Part shown: one piece after another, positions 41,958-50,833 of the stretch | Layout: each line of letters opens with the position of its first letter | How positions within the stretch are numbered: position 1 is the stretch's first letter | Origin: JBGPHT01 sp041484525 | GTDB lineage: Bacteria > Acidobacteriota > Terriglobia > Bryobacterales > Bryobacteraceae | NCBI GenBank assembly: GCA_041484525.1 | Contig: JBGPHT010000020.1 | Coordinates: forward strand, 11,085 to 75,084 | Direction of reading: 5' to 3' | Length of the DNA: 64,000 nt | Notes under the pieces: generated by a model | Seen by the model: only the letters and a program-made list of their open reading frames with translations | Told to the model about the DNA's origin: nothing | The model's database searches: none | Made by a program: the position numbers and the translations under genes

Positions 41958-43883
41958 ATGGGTGACTTACTCAGCTCACGTCAGCCTTTGCGGGTTCTGC
42001 ATGTGGAGGACGACCTCCGCGATGCCGAGCTCTGTCGCCTTCACCTGGAACAGGCCGGATTCAGTCTGCAGGCGCACATTGTAGCGTCCGCCGAAGAATT
42101 TGGGAAGGCCTTGCAATCGGCTCCGTACGACGTCATCCTGGCCGATTACAACCTGCCGAGCTGGTCGGGACTGGACGCGCTCGACACTTTGCAGCGCGAG
42201 GGCCGGGACATTCCGTTCATCCTGGTGACCGGCACCCTGGACGATGAGACCGCGGTCGAGTGCTTCAAGAAGGGAGCCACGGATTATGTGGTGAAGGATC
42301 GGATGGCGCGTCTGCCGTTCGCCGTTCAGCGGGCGTTGGATGAAAAAGACGCTCGCGAAGATCGCAAGACAGCGGAGCGAATTCGGGACCTGCTGGCTTC
42401 AATCGTCGAATCGTCGGACGACGCCATCATCGGCATGGCGCTCGCCGGCACGATTCTGACCTGGAACCGCGGAGCTGAGCGCATCTATGGATATGGCCCC
42501 GAGGAGGTCCTCGGCAAGCCGGTCTCGCTTCTCTTCATGCCCGACAGCGCCGGCGAATTGCGGCAGGCCATGGAAGCTCTGGAGCGGGGACAAAGCAGGA
42601 GCCGTCATGAAATGCTGGGGGCGACCAATAGCGGCGGCCGTATCCACGTCGCCGTAACCCTGTCGCCCATCCGTAACGCCGGCGGGCAGGTCTCCGGAGC
42701 GTCGGCGGTCATTCGGGACATCACCGATCAGAAGCGGTCGCAGAATGAAATCATGGAGGCGCAAAAGATGGAAGCGGTCGGCCGCCTGGCAGCCGGCGTC
42801 GCCCACGATTTCAATAATCTATTGACCGTAGTTACCGGTTACTGCTCCATGATTCTCGATCAACTGAAGGAAGACGATCCCATGCATCGGGAGATCTCAG
42901 AGGTCAACAAGGCGGGCGAAAGAGCGGCATCGCTGACGCGGCACCTGCTGGCGTTCAGTAAGAAGCAGATACTGCAGCCCCGCGTGCTCGACCTCAACCA
43001 GATAGTCGCCGAAATGGATCGCATGCTGCGGCGCGTCATTCGGGAAGACATCGAGTTGGTCACGGTTCTCGATCCGGGACTGGGCTCGGTGAGCGCCGAC
43101 CCGGGACAGATCGAGCAGGTCATCATGAACCTCGCCGTGAATGCGCGAGACGCTATGCCGAATGGCGGCAAGCTAGTCCTTAAGACAGAAAACGTGGACC
43201 TGGACGAGACCATCACGCAATGGCACATCAACGTGACGCCGGGTGTTTACGTGAATCTGTCCATGACCGACAGCGGCTCCGGAATGGACGCGGAAACGCA
43301 GGCGCGAATCTTCGAGCCATTCTTCACCACCAAGGGCCACGGCGGCACCGGCCTGGGACTCTCGATGGTTTACGGCATCGTGCAGCAGAGCGGCGGCACC
43401 ATCCTGGTCTACAGCGAGCCGGGCCATGGCACCACGTTCAAGGTCTATCTCCCCCGCGTGGATCAGGCGGCGGAGCGCGCGGAATGTGCGGCTGCGAGTA
43501 CTCCTCCGAGAGGCACGGAGACGATCCTGGTGGTGGAGGATGAGGATGCCGTTCGGAACTTGATTGCTTCGGTTCTGCAAAAGCAAGGCTATACGCTGCT
43601 GCTGGCCAAGAATGGCGGCGAAGCGCTGCTGGTTTCCGAGCAGTATTCGGGAAAGATCGACTTGATGGTTACCGACGTGGTGATGCCGTCGATGGGCGGC
43701 ACCGAACTGGCCACCCGGATGAAGCCGCTGCGCCCGGACACGAAGGTCCTGTTCATGTCCGGCTATACCGATAGCGGCATTGTGCATCGCGGGATACTCA
43801 ATCCGAATACGGCATTTATCGAGAAGCCTTTTGCGCTGCCGGCTCTCGCCCGTAAGGTAAGGGACACGCTGGATGCGCCGTAA
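41958..43883 (+). CDS. Hybrid histidine kinase (REC-PAS-kinase-REC)
   Basis: 641 residues. An N-terminal receiver (LHVEDDLRDAELCRL, phospho-Asp in DVILADYNLPSW) is followed by a PAS domain (IVESSDDAIIGMALAGTILT), the HisKA H-box GRLAAGVAHDFNNLLTVVTG with the phosphorylated histidine, the HATPase (LAVNARDAMPNGGKLVL, GTGLGLSMVYGIVQQSGG) and a C-terminal receiver (LVVEDEDAVRNLIASVLQ, MVTDVVMPSMGG). No membrane segment, so it is cytoplasmic. It probably works in a phosphorelay; no output regulator is adjacent. Confidence 0.92.
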   Translation: MGDLLSSRQPLRVLHVEDDLRDAELCRLHLEQAGFSLQAHIVASAEEFGKALQSAPYDVILADYNLPSWSGLDALDTLQREGRDIPFILVTGTLDDETAVECFKKGATDYVVKDRMARLPFAVQRALDEKDAREDRKTAERIRDLLASIVESSDDAIIGMALAGTILTWNRGAERIYGYGPEEVLGKPVSLLFMPDSAGELRQAMEALERGQSRSRHEMLGATNSGGRIHVAVTLSPIRNAGGQVSGASAVIRDITDQKRSQNEIMEAQKMEAVGRLAAGVAHDFNNLLTVVTGYCSMILDQLKEDDPMHREISEVNKAGERAASLTRHLLAFSKKQILQPRVLDLNQIVAEMDRMLRRVIREDIELVTVLDPGLGSVSADPGQIEQVIMNLAVNARDAMPNGGKLVLKTENVDLDETITQWHINVTPGVYVNLSMTDSGSGMDAETQARIFEPFFTTKGHGGTGLGLSMVYGIVQQSGGTILVYSEPGHGTTFKVYLPRVDQAAERAECAAASTPPRGTETILVVEDEDAVRNLIASVLQKQGYTLLLAKNGGEALLVSEQYSGKIDLMVTDVVMPSMGGTELATRMKPLRPDTKVLFMSGYTDSGIVHRGILNPNTAFIEKPFALPALARKVRDTLDAP

Positions 43884-43991
43884 TTTGGGGACAGGCTACA
43901 CAACCTCGAAATTCGCCGCAAGGTCTTGAACTAGCGCGGGTGCCCTCTGGCGAATTTCGAGGTTGTGTAGCCTGTCCCCAAATTACGGCGC
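43875..43991. repeat. Perfect 43-bp palindrome covering two convergent stop codons
   Basis: Arms 43875-43917 and 43949-43991 are exact reverse complements; the outer part reads GCGCCGTAATTTGGGGACAG on both strands. The loop is 31 bases. The left arm encodes the last Ala-Pro-stop of the kinase and the right arm the last Ala-Pro-stop of manA. It would make a strong bidirectional terminator. The core TTTGGGGACAGGCTAC resembles repeats linked to REP-type elements. Confidence 0.95.
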
Positions 43992-44786
43992 CCACGTCCT
44001 CAAGAATCGCGAGGGCGCGTTAGAGCGTATCACCGGCTGCGGACCCGCATCCGGCATCAGCCACACCTCACCGCGCTGGTACGGCGCGCCGCCGATCGTT
44101 CCGCTGCCTTCGAGACATATCCAGATCTGGCAGGTCTCAGGCTGCGGATGCTGCTCCTCGCCCGCCGCCATCCGGACCAACTCCGTCACGAAGTGCTTCG
44201 AACGTACCAGCTCCTCGCGGCCCTCGCCGCGTGGCACCGGCCGCACCGCGCCCGCGTGCACCGTCAGGTCCGAGATCGGCACCGCCTTCTCCACGTGGAT
44301 TTCGCGCGGCCGCCCGTAGTCCCACAAACGGTACGTCACGTCCGAGTTCTGCTGGATCTCGCACAACACGATCCCGGCGCCGATCGCGTGTACCGTATGC
44401 GCGGGCGTGAAGTACGTCTCACCCGGTTTCACCGCGATCCAGTTGAGCAGACGCTCGACTTCTCCGGTGCGCGTGGATTCCCACAGGCGCTGGCGCGCGA
44501 TCGGCTCGCGGAAACCAAGCGCAATGGTCGCACCCGGCTCCGCCTCCAGGATGTGCCACATCTCGGTCTTGCCGCGCGGGCCGTCCTCACCATCGTCTGG
44601 ATGCACCTGCACGGAGAGGCGCTCCGCAGTGAAGAGCAATTTCACCAGCAGGGGAAGTTCGCGGTCGGCAAGAAACCACGCTTCGCCGACGGGCCGATCG
44701 GAATCGGGAAACCACGGCGCCAGATGCGTCTTGCCCCACACCTTCTCGCGCAGCGAGGGCGTGAGGCGAACGGCCCCTGTGCTCAC
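43983..44786 (-). CDS. manA: Mannose-6-phosphate isomerase, class I type
   Basis: 267 residues, shorter than the 300-390 usual for the family. The zinc site is recognisable: SVQVHPDD, GKTEMWHILEAEPGATIALG and PAHTVHAIGAG, followed by cupin strands (CEIQQNSDVTYRLWDYGRPR). It interconverts mannose 6-phosphate and fructose 6-phosphate for GDP-mannose and glycan synthesis. The GTG start overlaps the stop of the aminotransferase gene by four bases (GTGA). Confidence 0.88.
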   Translation of the reverse strand: MSTGAVRLTPSLREKVWGKTHLAPWFPDSDRPVGEAWFLADRELPLLVKLLFTAERLSVQVHPDDGEDGPRGKTEMWHILEAEPGATIALGFREPIARQRLWESTRTGEVERLLNWIAVKPGETYFTPAHTVHAIGAGIVLCEIQQNSDVTYRLWDYGRPREIHVEKAVPISDLTVHAGAVRPVPRGEGREELVRSKHFVTELVRMAAGEEQHPQPETCQIWICLEGSGTIGGAPYQRGEVWLMPDAGPQPVIRSNAPSRFLRTWAP

Positions 44787-45985
44787 GCGTTCTTCACGAT
44801 GAACTGGTGGATGCGGTCGAGCCCCCGCTCCAGCTCCTGCATCGACGTGGCGTAGGAGATGCGGACATGCCGGTCGGTGCCGAACGCCTCGCCCGGAACC
44901 ACCGCCACGTGCGCGTCCGCCAGCAGCCGCTCGGAAAATTGCAGCGTGTTCTCGATGCCGGGCTTACCCAGCGCGGTCCCGATGTTCGGGTACGCGTAGA
45001 ACGCGCCGCGCGGCTCCTGGCACGTCACGCCCGGAATCCGGCGCAGGCGTTCGACCACGAAATCGCGCCGGCGGCGGTATTCGGCGAGCATCACCGCCAC
45101 CGAATCCTGCGGCCCGCGCAGAGCCTCCACGGCGGCCTTCTGCGAAATCGAAGTCGGATTCGACGTCGAGTGGCTCTGCAGCTTCGTCATCGCACCCACC
45201 ACCGCTTGCGGCACCAAGCCGAAGCCGATGCGCCAGCCCGTCATGGCGTATGTCTTCGAAAGCGAACCCGCCACCAGCACGGTCTCTTTCGCGCCGGCGA
45301 GCGACGCAATCGAGAATGGCGCGCTGTCGTACAGGAACTTGCAGTAGCACTCGTCGGTCATCAGATAGATGCCGCGCTCCGACGTCAGGCGGAAGATCTT
45401 CTCGAACTCGCCCTGGTCCATCACCGCGCCGCTGGGGTTCGAGGGCGAATTCATGATCACCAGGCGCGTGCGGGCCGTCAGGTACGGCTCGATCATGGCG
45501 GCCGTCAGCGTGAAGCCTTTCTGCTCGTCGGTGGCGACGAACACGCACTTGCCGCCGGCGTAATTCACGACGTCTTTATACGTCACCCAGTAGGGCACCG
45601 GAATTACCACTTCATCGCCCGGATTGATGAGCGCCTGCGTCAGGTTGAAAATCGCGTGCTTGCCGCCCACCGTGACCAGGCACTCGGACGGCTTGTAGTC
45701 CGTTCCAAAATCCAGCGCGTGCCGCTCGCAGATGGCCTTCTTGAGTTCGATCGTTCCGCCGGCCGCCGTGTACTTGGTGAAGTTCTGCTCGATCGCGCGG
45801 ATGGCCGCCTGCTTGATGTTGTCGGGCGTCGGGAAGTCGGGTTCTCCCGCGCCGAAATCGACGACGTCCACGCCTTCCGCGCGAAGCTTCTCCGCGTCCG
45901 ACGCCACCTTCATCGTGGATGAAACGCCGATCGAAGAGATCCGGTCCGCGATTGGGTTTACGGCTGTCTGCATGATACTGTTCAC
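44783..45985 (-). CDS. Aspartate aminotransferase-type PLP enzyme
   Basis: 400 residues (GTG 45985; alternative ATG 45973). VDFGAGEPDFPTPDNIK, KYTAAGGTIELKKAICER, NSPSNPSGAV, TDECYCKFLYD, the PLP-lysine motif AGSLSKTYAMTGWRIGFGLV and HVRISYATSMQELERGLDRI define aspartate/aromatic aminotransferase subgroup 1b. It overlaps coaD by GTGA upstream and manA by GTGA downstream, so the three genes form one operon. Confidence 0.93.
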   Translation of the reverse strand: MNSIMQTAVNPIADRISSIGVSSTMKVASDAEKLRAEGVDVVDFGAGEPDFPTPDNIKQAAIRAIEQNFTKYTAAGGTIELKKAICERHALDFGTDYKPSECLVTVGGKHAIFNLTQALINPGDEVVIPVPYWVTYKDVVNYAGGKCVFVATDEQKGFTLTAAMIEPYLTARTRLVIMNSPSNPSGAVMDQGEFEKIFRLTSERGIYLMTDECYCKFLYDSAPFSIASLAGAKETVLVAGSLSKTYAMTGWRIGFGLVPQAVVGAMTKLQSHSTSNPTSISQKAAVEALRGPQDSVAVMLAEYRRRRDFVVERLRRIPGVTCQEPRGAFYAYPNIGTALGKPGIENTLQFSERLLADAHVAVVPGEAFGTDRHVRISYATSMQELERGLDRIHQFIVKNA

Positions 45986-46497
45986 GCCCCTTTTTGTTTG
46001 ATGCTCGAAATCCGGCGATGCATTCGCGCCTCAACCGCCGGCGGCACCAGCCCGGAGATGTCCCCGCCCAGGCTGAAGACTTCCTTCACCAGCCGGGAAC
46101 TGATAAATGAATACGCCTCGTTGGCCATCATGAAAACGGTCTCGACGCCGGGCCTGAGCCGGCGGTTCATCAGCGTCATCTGCAGCTCGAATTCGTAATC
46201 GGAGATGGCGCGGATACCACGCAATATGACGGTAGCCGAATGCGCAGTCGCGTGGTCCACGAGCAGCCCGTCGAACGAGTCGACTTCCACGTGAGGGTAA
46301 ACGTGGACTACTTCGTGAAGCATCTCCATTCGCTCTTCGACGGAAAAGAGCGGTTCTTTTTTCTCGTTCCGCAAAATCGAAACGATCAGGCGATCGAATA
46401 GCCGCGAGCCACGCTCGATCAGATCGAGGTGTCCGTTGGTGATCGGGTCGAACGATCCGGGATAGATGGCAATGACGCTCGGCGGCTTGCTGGACAA
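45982..46497 (-). CDS. coaD: Pantetheine-phosphate adenylyltransferase
   Basis: 171 residues. The nucleotidyltransferase motif YPGSFDPITNGHLDLIERGS (with the HxGH-like TNGH) and the family signature ILRGIRAISDYEFELQMTLM are complete, followed by SFISSRLVKEVFSLGGDIS. It carries out the penultimate step of coenzyme A synthesis, joining 4'-phosphopantetheine and ATP. First gene of the operon with the aminotransferase and manA; the gene upstream (ThDP enzyme) ends 9 bases earlier. Confidence 0.96.
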   Translation of the reverse strand: MSSKPPSVIAIYPGSFDPITNGHLDLIERGSRLFDRLIVSILRNEKKEPLFSVEERMEMLHEVVHVYPHVEVDSFDGLLVDHATAHSATVILRGIRAISDYEFELQMTLMNRRLRPGVETVFMMANEAYSFISSRLVKEVFSLGGDISGLVPPAVEARMHRRISSIKQKGA

Positions 46498-46506
46498 ACT
46501 TGTATT

Positions 46507-48246
46507 TTAGTTCTTCTTGCCGGCGATCTGCCACTCGGTGAAAGGCGAGCGCGCTCCGCGGATGCGCACGTTGAGACAATACGGAACTTGCGAAGCGAAG
46601 GCGCGCTCGAGCGCCGGGCGCACCTGGTCCGGGCGTTCGACGGTCTCGCCCTCGCCGCCAAAGCCGCGCATGACGATGTCGTAGCGCGCCGCGGACAGCT
46701 CGCAGGCTACGGTGGGCCGGCCCGGCGTGACGAACGACTGCAACTCGCGCTCGAGTCCCCAGCCGGCATCGTTGCCCACGATGAGCACGAGCGGCAGCTT
46801 GTGGCGCACCAGCGTGTCCATCTCCGCGATGTAGAATCCGAGCGCCCCATCGCCCGTGATAGCGACCACCGGGCGGCGCGGATGCGCCAGTTTCAACGCG
46901 ACGGCATTCGGCAGGGACGAGCCGATGGTGCCGAGCGGTCCCAGGCGCAGCCATCCGCCGGGCTCGCGCGCGGGCAGCATGGCGCGGCCCCAGTGCGCAA
47001 AATCGCCGCCATCCCAGGAGTAGAAAACGTCGGCAGGCAGGACGGCGCGGAGTTCGCGAAAGAACGCCGCCGGGTGCATGGGGACGGCGGTGTCCGCGGC
47101 GCACTGCGCCAGCTTCGACCGCCATTCGTCGCGCAGAGCCCGTACCCGATCGAGCCACGGCCGCGCCGGCCACGGCTGACCCTCGGTGAGCGCTTCGAGG
47201 ACGGCACGCGCATCCCCGCAGATGCCGGCTTCGAGCTTGCGGTTGAGTCCGAGCTCCTCTTCGTGAATGTCGATCTGGAGGAACCGCGCTTCGGGTGGGA
47301 ACAGGCGAGCGCCGCCGAGCGCCAACCGGTAGTCGATGCGTTTGCCCACTACCAGGAACAAGTCGGCCTCGCGAAAGACCGTGTGGACCGCGTAGTTGAG
47401 TGCGGGATCGGCGTATCCCATGACGAGCGGGTGATCGTCGGAGACCGTGCCGCGCGCCATGGTGATGGTGTAGAGCGGAAGCGACGTGTGTTCGATGAAG
47501 CGGCGGAGCGCGTCTTCGGCGTGGGACCACCAGATGCCGCTGCCTGCGATGACGACGGGGCGTTCGGCCTGGCGCAGGAGTTCGGTGGCAACGGCCAACC
47601 GCTCGGTTGAAGAAGCGCCGCGAATCATTGGTTCCACGACACCGGCCGCCCGCGTCTTCATCACCCTTTGGTGGGCCGCCGGATCATCCTTGACAGTCGC
47701 GGCTCGGTTAGGCGTTATAGAGCTGTGACCGTCAAGAAGCGGGTGTCCTTCTTGACGGAATATGTCTACGGGTATGCTGAGATGCACCGCGCCCTTCCGC
47801 CCCGCATCCGCCACCGCATACGCCCGCCTCAAGTAGAACGAAATCTCCGACGCGCTCGGCACCTCGGCGGCCCACTTCACAACCGGGCGCGCCATCCCCA
47901 CCTGATCGATATCCTGGAACGCCTGGCGATGAGCCAGCGTGCTCGGACGCGACCCGCTCACCGCGATCAGCGGACTGCCCGCCAGGTGCGCCGTCGCGAT
48001 CCCTGTCAACGAATTGGTGTGGCCCGGACCACCCGTCACGAGCGACAGCCCCGGCCGGCGATGAATCCGCGCCCACGCGTCGGCGGCGTGCGTCACGCCC
48101 GATTCGTGCCGCATGTCGACCACGCGCATCCCGCTCGCGGCCGCCTCCGCCAGCACTTCGTTGAGATGGTCGCCTACCAGCGTGAAAACGGTATCGATTC
48201 CCAATTGAATGGCCGATTGCACGAATAGTGCCGCGCCGTTTGGCAT
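46507..48246 (-). CDS. Thiamine-diphosphate-dependent enzyme (acetolactate synthase / benzoylformate decarboxylase superfamily)
   Basis: 579 residues. The catalytic glutamate is in RHESGVTHAADAWAR and the ThDP/metal motif is GDGALGFYIAEMDTLVRHKL ending in VGNDAGW. FAD is not clearly supported. The layout (PYR, central, PP domains) fits acetolactate synthase-like or 2-hydroxyacyl-CoA lyase-like enzymes; the exact reaction is unknown. Divergent from galE with 9 bases between starts. Confidence 0.82.
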   Translation of the reverse strand: MPNGAALFVQSAIQLGIDTVFTLVGDHLNEVLAEAAASGMRVVDMRHESGVTHAADAWARIHRRPGLSLVTGGPGHTNSLTGIATAHLAGSPLIAVSGSRPSTLAHRQAFQDIDQVGMARPVVKWAAEVPSASEISFYLRRAYAVADAGRKGAVHLSIPVDIFRQEGHPLLDGHSSITPNRAATVKDDPAAHQRVMKTRAAGVVEPMIRGASSTERLAVATELLRQAERPVVIAGSGIWWSHAEDALRRFIEHTSLPLYTITMARGTVSDDHPLVMGYADPALNYAVHTVFREADLFLVVGKRIDYRLALGGARLFPPEARFLQIDIHEEELGLNRKLEAGICGDARAVLEALTEGQPWPARPWLDRVRALRDEWRSKLAQCAADTAVPMHPAAFFRELRAVLPADVFYSWDGGDFAHWGRAMLPAREPGGWLRLGPLGTIGSSLPNAVALKLAHPRRPVVAITGDGALGFYIAEMDTLVRHKLPLVLIVGNDAGWGLERELQSFVTPGRPTVACELSAARYDIVMRGFGGEGETVERPDQVRPALERAFASQVPYCLNVRIRGARSPFTEWQIAGKKN

Positions 48247-48255
48247 AGAACCGCC

Positions 48256-49251
48256 ATGCTACTACAATCGAGTTCTGTGAACGAACGAAGGATTCTGGTT
48301 ACGGGCGGCGCCGGCTACATCGGTTCGCACACGGTGCGGCTGCTGCTCGAACAGGGCTACGACGTCTCCGTGGTGGATAATCTCTCCCACGGCTACCGGC
48401 ACAACGTGCCCGCCGACCGGCTCTACCAGCTCAACCTTTCGGATACCAAGGCCCTGGCGGAATTGATGCGGCAGACGCGCTTCGACGCGGTCGTCCACTT
48501 CGCGGCGTTCATCGCGGTGGGCGAATCCATGCGCGATCCCGAGCGCTATTTCGAAAACAACCTGGCCGGATCTCTCTCGCTCCTCACCGCCATGCAGCGC
48601 ACCGGCCTCCGCCACATCGTGTTCTCCTCGACGGCGGCGGTGTACGGCAATCCGCAGTCGAGCCCGATCCTCGAGACGTTCCCCATCCAGGCGGTGAACC
48701 CCTACGGGGAGTCGAAGGTGATGGTGGAGACTTTGCTGCGCTGGTTCGATTCCATCCACCATCTCACCAGTGTCTGCCTTCGGTACTTCAACGCGGCGGG
48801 CGCCGATCCCGAAGCCCGCATCGGCGAGGAGCACGACCCCGAGACTCACCTGATTCCGCTGGTGCTCCGCGCCGTCCTCACCGGGAATCCCGTCACGGTG
48901 TTTGGGACCGACTACGATACGCCCGACGGCACCTGCGTGCGCGACTACATCCACGTGAACGATCTGGCGCAGGCCCACATCCTGGCGGTGGAATACCTGC
49001 TGAACGGCGGGGTGTCCGATCAGTTCAACGTCGGCACCGGCACTGGCCACACGGTGATGGAAATTATCCGCGCAGTCGAGGAGGTGACGGGCCGGAAGGT
49101 TCCGTACGTGACAGGTCCGCGACGCGAAGGAGATCCGCCGGCGCTGGTCGCGGCGTCCGGCAAGTTGCGCACGCGCCTGGGATGGAGCCCGCGGTACTCC
49201 GATCTGCGCACCATCGTGCAGCACGCCTGGAACTTCGCGCAAAAGCGATAG
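48256..49251 (+). CDS. galE: UDP-glucose 4-epimerase
   Basis: 331 residues. NAD-binding ILVTGGAGYIGSHTVRLLLE, the YxxxK catalytic pair in NPYGESKVMVETLL and SSTAAVYGNPQ with the catalytic serine define an extended short-chain dehydrogenase. It interconverts UDP-glucose and UDP-galactose for surface glycans. The ATG at 48256 is close to a TACAAT hexamer (48262-48267), so a start at GTG 48277 on a leaderless transcript is possible. Confidence 0.92.
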   Translation: MLLQSSSVNERRILVTGGAGYIGSHTVRLLLEQGYDVSVVDNLSHGYRHNVPADRLYQLNLSDTKALAELMRQTRFDAVVHFAAFIAVGESMRDPERYFENNLAGSLSLLTAMQRTGLRHIVFSSTAAVYGNPQSSPILETFPIQAVNPYGESKVMVETLLRWFDSIHHLTSVCLRYFNAAGADPEARIGEEHDPETHLIPLVLRAVLTGNPVTVFGTDYDTPDGTCVRDYIHVNDLAQAHILAVEYLLNGGVSDQFNVGTGTGHTVMEIIRAVEEVTGRKVPYVTGPRREGDPPALVAASGKLRTRLGWSPRYSDLRTIVQHAWNFAQKR

Positions 49252-49517
49252 CCGCGCAATCTCGAGAGCAGCAACAAACCGGCGGCGAGCAGAACTGCGG
49301 TGCCGGGTTCGGGCGCGACAGCCTGAAATGGAAGCAGCGGGCGTCGGTCAGGGCTACCAGGTGGGCGTGGCCGGGAGGATCAAGCAGTACACGCTGGACA
49401 GCGATTCCCGCATCGCCTTCTACCTTCGGCAGACCCAGTTCCCCGTGCGGGAAATGAACGTCGTGCTGCGCAGCAGTGCAGATCCGCAGGCGCCGATGGA
49501 GCAGCGCGTGGAGCGGC
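49252..49517. other. Gene-remnant region between galE and hemQ
   Basis: On the plus strand an open frame from 49328 reads MEAAGVGQGYQVGVAGRIKQ and FYLRQTQFPVREMNVVLRSS with strongly GC-rich third positions, so it looks like coding DNA. It has no family, no ribosome binding site and runs past 49517 into antisense of hemQ. On the minus strand a short piece reads APEPGTAVLLAAGLLLLSRL, which looks like a PEP-CTERM sorting tail, but the frame is closed 25 codons upstream. Probably debris of two former genes. Confidence 0.3.
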
Positions 49518-50351
49518 TCAAAGAATGCTGCCGATTTCTGCGGACGGCACCCGCACCCCGACATAGAACGTGCCGAATAGTGCGAATACGGCGCTGACTT
49601 CGTCGAACCGCATTTCGTAAATCAACTTCTTGAAGACGAGCGGATCTTCGGCGAACAGGTCGACGCCCCATTCCCAATCGTCGAAGCCGATGGAACCGGT
49701 GATGATCTGCCGTACGTCTCCGGCGTACCGGCGGCCGATCGTGCCATGCTCGCTCATCATCTGCTGGCGAACCGTCATCGGTTCGCGATACCAGTTGACG
49801 GTTTCGCCGCGGCGCCGGTCCATCGGGTAGAAGCAGAGGTACTTGGCGCCGGGAATCTCGGGCCACAATCGCGGCGCCATCGCCTGCCGCTGCCGGTTGA
49901 GCGCCTCTTCGATCTCGCGCTTCCATTCCTCGGAATGCGGCTGCACGCCCTTGGCCGCCAGGCCGCTGTAGACCTTGGATGTGGACTCGTACAAGCCCAA
50001 CTCGACCACCGAGAGGTACGACGAGGTGTGTTCGAAGTAATCGCTGAGCGGCAGGCGCGCCAGGGCCAACTGTGCCTGATCGAGCTCCTCGAAGCTGCGC
50101 CGGAAGTGGACAAACATCAGGTCCCCCTTATGGCCGAGCAGCGAATAGACGGCGGACTGGCGGCCGTCCGCGGGGCGCTCCCAGGTGGAGAGCACGCCGG
50201 AGGCTTCCTCCAGCATTCGGGCACGGACATCCGGCTCGAGGGCCCGCCATGCCGGCCGGCGGAAACGCATCATCTGGTGCAGCACGCTGGCGCCTTCCAC
50301 GGTTAACGGAACGGGTGGCAGGGCGGTTTCGACAAGGGTCTCGGGAGTCAT
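49518..50351 (-). CDS. hemQ: Coproheme decarboxylase (HemQ/ChdC)
   Basis: 277 residues, chlorite-dismutase-like fold. Diagnostic stretches are YPMDRRRGETVNWYREP, MSEHGTIGRRYAGDVRQIIT with the proximal histidine, and DDWEWGVDLFAEDPLVFKKL. In Gram-positive and other monoderm-type haem pathways HemQ converts coproheme to haem b; its presence here means the organism may use the coproporphyrin-dependent route. It follows fliJ on the same strand after 41 bases. Confidence 0.9.
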   Translation of the reverse strand: MTPETLVETALPPVPLTVEGASVLHQMMRFRRPAWRALEPDVRARMLEEASGVLSTWERPADGRQSAVYSLLGHKGDLMFVHFRRSFEELDQAQLALARLPLSDYFEHTSSYLSVVELGLYESTSKVYSGLAAKGVQPHSEEWKREIEEALNRQRQAMAPRLWPEIPGAKYLCFYPMDRRRGETVNWYREPMTVRQQMMSEHGTIGRRYAGDVRQIITGSIGFDDWEWGVDLFAEDPLVFKKLIYEMRFDEVSAVFALFGTFYVGVRVPSAEIGSIL

Positions 50352-50392
50352 TCACTTCATTATAGGAAGTGCAGCGTCTGCGCGAAGCGCCC

Positions 50393-50833
50393 CTACTCGG
50401 GACGCCGGGACCACTGGGCCAGGAACGATTCCGACGCCAGTTTTTCGAGTTCGCGATCCTCGGCCGACTGCCACTCCGCGCGCCGCCGTTCCTTCAGGCG
50501 CTCGAGCAGCCGGGCGCGCCGGCGGGCTTCGAGCATCCGCGTCTGCTGCTCGGCCGCCTCCCGGACGCACTCCATGCGACGCAGGTCGATCTCGCCCTCT
50601 TTCTTCTTGATGCCGAGCCGGAAGCTATCCAGCGCCGCCAGGTCGCGGCCGATTACTTGGCTCCACTGGCGTACCTCGGTTTGGGCGCGACCGCCTTCGG
50701 CCGCGAGGGCGGCGCGCGCCACATCCAGTTTGGCGACTGCCGCCACGCACTGCTTGTACCGGGCCTCATCCAATTCAAGCTGTTTACGGCGCCATTCGAG
50801 AGCTTTTTCCAGCGAAAACCGGAATGCGCTCAT
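50393..50833 (-). CDS. fliJ: Flagellar export chaperone FliJ
   Basis: 146 residues of almost continuous coiled coil (FRFSLEKALEWRRKQLELDE, ARLLERLKERRRAEWQSAED), the form and length of FliJ, which links the FliI ATPase ring to the export gate and escorts chaperones. It starts within the fliI stop (ATGA). Confidence 0.8.
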   Translation of the reverse strand: MSAFRFSLEKALEWRRKQLELDEARYKQCVAAVAKLDVARAALAAEGGRAQTEVRQWSQVIGRDLAALDSFRLGIKKKEGEIDLRRMECVREAAEQQTRMLEARRRARLLERLKERRRAEWQSAEDRELEKLASESFLAQWSRRPE

